Assembly (NCBI GenBank): GCA_028697515.1
Contig: JAQVEY010000127.1
Span: 1-6,910, forward strand
Source of the DNA: Bacteroidales bacterium
GTDB lineage: Bacteria; Bacteroidota; Bacteroidia; Bacteroidales; ML635J-15
Length of the DNA: 6,910 bases
Reading direction: 5' to 3'
Shown one piece after another: positions 4,916 to 6,910 of this stretch (positions are counted from its first letter, which is position 1; the number at the start of each line of letters is the position of its first letter). Under the pieces are notes generated by a model, which saw only the letters and a program-made list of their open reading frames with translations, was not told where the DNA came from and made no database searches. A program made the position numbers and the translations under genes.

Positions 4916-5235
4916 AAACCGGCAACACCACCCTTATCAATATCCACACCTGCCCGGACTTCGACCCGAAGGGGAACCCTGCCGATGTGTATATCGGGCG
5001 ATTCAACCGGCGCCGGGGGAGGCCGATCTACCCCCGATCGAAATGGGCGAACCCATTTAAGGACGGCACCAGGGAGGAGGTTATCGAGAAATACCGCGAA
5101 CACCTCCGGACATCCGGCCTAATCAACCAGATTGAGGAGTTGCGAGGGAAGAGGTTAGGGTGTTGGTGCGCACCGGCACCGTGCCACGGTGAAGTTTTGA
5201 TCGAGCTCCTGAACATGAGCGAGGTGCAGTCATGA
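4912..5235 (+). CDS. DUF4326 family protein, 107 aa
   Basis: ATG at 4912 overlaps the previous stop as ATGA and has a GGGAGGTG SD just upstream (4899-4906). The family signature is complete: VYIGR at 26-30, SKWANPF at 43-49, a helix with REEVIEKYREHL, then GKRLGCWCAPAPCHGEVL at 79-96 with C85, C87, C91 and H92. DUF4326 proteins are small and widespread in phages, plasmids and some chromosomes. Their biochemical role is not established to my knowledge; the conserved Cys-x-Cys-x3-CH cluster suggests a metal site or a nucleotide-related activity. Its place between a Cys/His-rich microprotein and a putative replication protein puts it in an early/replication operon. Confidence 0.9.
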   Translation: MKTGNTTLINIHTCPDFDPKGNPADVYIGRFNRRRGRPIYPRSKWANPFKDGTREEVIEKYREHLRTSGLINQIEELRGKRLGCWCAPAPCHGEVLIELLNMSEVQS

Positions 5236-6149
5236 GCGACGCTAGACCGGCTGCCGACTCCTCCGTTACGGTCCCCCTGATCGAGGGGATCCAGATGGAG
5301 ATCGGAGCTGTCCCAGGCGGCGGGTGGATAACTCGATTCGGCCGAAACGGGGATACGCTCGCCGAAGATCGGAGCAATACGGAGCCGTGGATAGACCGAC
5401 GCGCGCCCGGAAGACTGACAAAGGCGCTTGCAGCGGCGGTTCCAACCTTGAACGAGAAGGCGATCAAGGACGCTATAACAACCACCTTTGACGGGATCCT
5501 GGAATCTCCAGATGGTGCGGCGCTAATCTCCGAACCGGCCGCCCGGGTGATCAGCGCGACCGAACGAGTAGAGCGGGAGATGAGCGACCCCCCCGCATAC
5601 GCGGTTTACCTGGATAACGGCGATTGCCTGGAGTTCTCAAATCGGGACCTCGCAGCGGCGCAACCGATCGCCCTCAATGAACGATGGCAGGCGATCCGGT
5701 TCGAGCCGTTACGCGCGACACGGCGCGATTTTGGGGAGATTATAGACCACTGGTTTTCTATGGCCGTGCCGGTGGATCCTCCGGGTGCAAAATCCCCGTG
5801 GGAGCGGATCGCGGAAAAACTGGAGACCCGGATCGCCCCACTCTCCCGGGAGACGGATCGATCGGCACTGAAGAAACACGGGATATGGCAGGACCCGAAG
5901 CCGGGCGGCCTGCTATGGGTCCGGTCCGACCTCATACAGGAAGTGATCACCGAAGCCGGGGAGAACGCGAACGATGGGCGATTTGCCCGATACCTTGAGC
6001 GGTCGAAGATCCTTATCGAGCGGTCGAAGTTGATCCGGGTGCCGGGTGCCGGTGTGCCCGTCCGGGCGTGGGGGCTGGCACCGGAGTTTAAGATCGACCT
6101 GGACGACGCCCCGGGCGGGTTCCTAACAGAAGATCCGGTGGGGGACTGA
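5232..6149 (+). CDS. Putative replication-associated protein with probable C-terminal winged helix, 305 aa
   Basis: ATG at 5232 overlaps the upstream TGA (ATGA) and has GAGGTG at 5221-5226. Three parts can be seen. Residues 1-120 are a mixed alpha/beta N-terminus (GGGWITRFGRNGDT, then KALAAAVPTLNEKAIKDAI). Residues 122-175 read YAVYLDNGDCLEF...LNERWQAIRFEPL...FGEIIDHWFSMA, a layout I associate loosely with accessory domains of mobile-element replication proteins. Residues 225-295 (LLWVRSDLIQEVITEAGE...RYLERSKILIERSKLIRVPGAGVPVRAWGL) look like a winged helix with an R-x-W wing end. No primase, helicase or nuclease motif is visible. It precedes the iteron-like array and the helicase gene, so origin binding or helicase loading is a reasonable inference. 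Exact family not recognised. Confidence 0.8.
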   Translation: MSDARPAADSSVTVPLIEGIQMEIGAVPGGGWITRFGRNGDTLAEDRSNTEPWIDRRAPGRLTKALAAAVPTLNEKAIKDAITTTFDGILESPDGAALISEPAARVISATERVEREMSDPPAYAVYLDNGDCLEFSNRDLAAAQPIALNERWQAIRFEPLRATRRDFGEIIDHWFSMAVPVDPPGAKSPWERIAEKLETRIAPLSRETDRSALKKHGIWQDPKPGGLLWVRSDLIQEVITEAGENANDGRFARYLERSKILIERSKLIRVPGAGVPVRAWGLAPEFKIDLDDAPGGFLTEDPVGD

Positions 6150-6164
6150 TGACCCGATCGGCAG

Positions 6165-6358
6165 TTTGTAACGGGTCACCCCCTTGTAACACGCGCGAGA
6201 GACCACCTCGCACCAAATGGTGCGACGTGCTCAACACCCGTTACACTCGTTACACCCGTTACACCCTAACAAACCGTGCAGTATTTCGTAAATTGTGTTC
6301 AATTTCCGCCCTAATTTGTAACGGGGTAAAATCACTTACCCGATACACCCGTTGCAAT
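6165..6358. repeat. Iteron-like repeat cluster, candidate replication origin or regulatory array
   Basis: The core TGTAAC/GTTACA occurs six times in about 160 bases and I found it nowhere else in the window. Three copies are rightward and tandem with a 9-base period (CGTTACAC at 6239, 6248, 6257). Three are inverted (TTTGTAACGGG at 6165, TTGTAACAC at 6184, TTTGTAACGGG at 6315). Two degenerate units follow with the same 9-base step (CGATACACC at 6341, CGTTGCAAT at 6350). An AT-richer stretch (about 6268-6320) lies between the tandem block and the last inverted copy, as expected of an unwinding element. The location between a putative replication protein and a helicase fits a replication origin; an operator array for the helicase gene is the alternative. 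Confidence 0.6.
6208..6225. repeat. Perfect inverted repeat inside the iteron-like region
   Basis: TCGCACCA-AA-TGGTGCGA has 8-bp arms with no mismatch around a 2-base centre. It lies between the second inverted iteron copy and the tandem block. With so short a centre it is more likely a dimeric protein binding site than an RNA hairpin. It is unrelated in sequence to the TGTAAC repeats, so it may bind a different protein. Confidence 0.55.
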
Positions 6359-6444
6359 CCAGTTCTTTCCGGGAATGTCGAAGGAAAACGGGTAGAATGG
6401 GATCGTAGGATCTCGCGTGCGCGATCAAATAGGAGGCGGTCCGC

Positions 6445-6910
6445 ATGAGTGCCCACCTGATCCGGTGGACCGGCGGTCCGGGAAGCGGGAAAACATACCA
6501 ACTTTTGGAGATGGTCCGGGGAGAAGTGGAGGCCGGCCGGACCCTCGACGACATGATCCTGATGACCTTCAGCCGGTCTCAGGCGGCCGACCTGGCCGAC
6601 CGTCTCTCCCGAACGGTCTTCCCCGGCGAGGATCAAAAGGACATCCTCCGGCGGTGTGCGACGGTGGACGCGATCGCCCTCCGGGCGGTCCGGGCGGCCG
6701 GCCTGATCTCTCAATCTCCCGATCAGATCATTGTACCGGGTGCGAAGAAGGCGATCCCGGTTTACCGGGAGTTCATGCAGGCGAACGGGATCCCGTATAC
6801 CCCGAACGCACACGCCCCCGAGGACGGCGATCCGGTTGCCCGTGCGAAGTTGCCCCCGGGAAACCAGGCCCTTGAGATCAACGCATACTTGAGCGCGACC
6901 ATGCAGGCCC
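6445..6910 (+). CDS. UvrD/Rep-type superfamily 1 DNA helicase, N-terminal 155 residues (3' end outside window)
   Basis: ATG at 6445 has GGAGG at 6432-6436 with an 8-base spacer, and the frame stays open to the window edge. Motif I (Walker A) is G10-GPGSGKT-17 in the setting LIRWTGGPGSGKT. Motif Ia is MTFSRSQAADLADRL at about 40-54, typical of UvrD/PcrA/Rep helicases (LTFTNKAA-type). CATVDAIALRAV at 71-82 fits the T-x-H-S-F segment that follows in that family, with Asp in place of His. The remaining visible part would be the 1B region. Such enzymes use ATP to unwind DNA 3' to 5'; in a mobile element one would expect a replicative or repair role. Motifs II-VI lie beyond the window, so activity cannot be judged. 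Confidence 0.88.
   Translation, partial: MSAHLIRWTGGPGSGKTYQLLEMVRGEVEAGRTLDDMILMTFSRSQAADLADRLSRTVFPGEDQKDILRRCATVDAIALRAVRAAGLISQSPDQIIVPGAKKAIPVYREFMQANGIPYTPNAHAPEDGDPVARAKLPPGNQALEINAYLSATMQA

Noticed and set aside
6238..6267. CRISPR-like repeat cluster
   Set aside because: The units are 9 bases, directly tandem, with no spacers and with inverted copies; this is an iteron or operator pattern, not CRISPR.
6149..6448. 99-codon plus-strand frame starting with a TGATG overlap after the 305-aa gene
   Set aside because: Its product is dominated by TRYTRYTRYT, which is just the translation of the 9-base repeats, and it is Arg/Cys/Asn-rich without any fold pattern. It also runs past the helicase start and SD. 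I treat the region as a non-coding repeat array, although the overlapping ATG leaves a small chance of a peptide.

Overview
The window looks like part of an archaeal mobile element, either a temperate virus/provirus or an integrative plasmid, from a GC-rich euryarchaeon. A methanogen of the Methanomicrobiales type is my best guess, but no host gene is present to prove it. The archaeal signs are symmetric TATA boxes 25-35 bases upstream of start codons, one apparently leaderless gene, GGAGG/GGTGAT Shine-Dalgarno (SD) sites, many small zinc-ribbon proteins, an archaeal-style tyrosine integrase with a C-terminal zinc ribbon, and AbrB-fold microproteins.

Layout: (1) 2-1735, plus strand. The C-terminal part of a Pro/Ser-rich, possibly structural protein is followed by a 65-aa two-helix membrane protein, a 94-aa protein with an acidic tail, and two small AbrB-like proteins joined by a TGATG overlap. 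(2) 1852-2171, minus strand. A 55-aa zinc-ribbon protein and a 51-aa single-helix membrane protein overlap by ATGA. They diverge from the integrase; a 14-bp perfect palindrome lies just in front of the first start codon and a symmetric TATA element lies further upstream. (3) 2325-3554, plus strand: tyrosine integrase. (4) 3505-4188, minus strand: an AT-richer gene for a Cys4 treble-clef-like protein that runs into the 3' end of the integrase. (5) 4281-6149, plus strand: a tightly packed operon of six genes (zinc ribbon, two unknown microproteins, a Cys/His-rich microprotein, a DUF4326 protein and a 305-aa protein with a probable C-terminal winged helix), with each junction overlapping. (6) About 6160-6360: a cluster of iteron-like repeats (core CGTTACA/TGTAACG in both orientations) with a perfect 18-bp inverted repeat, a candidate replication origin or regulator array. 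(7) 6445 to the window end: the N-terminus of a UvrD/Rep-type superfamily 1 helicase.

As a reading of how it works (inference): the left plus-strand block would be structural or late genes ending in AbrB-type regulators. The central block holds integration plus a divergent minus-strand pair in the place where a temperate element's repressor or maintenance module often sits. The right block is an early/replication operon leading into an origin-like array and a helicase. Several of the genes are shorter than 60 codons and were found by following SD sites and overlapping stop/start codons.
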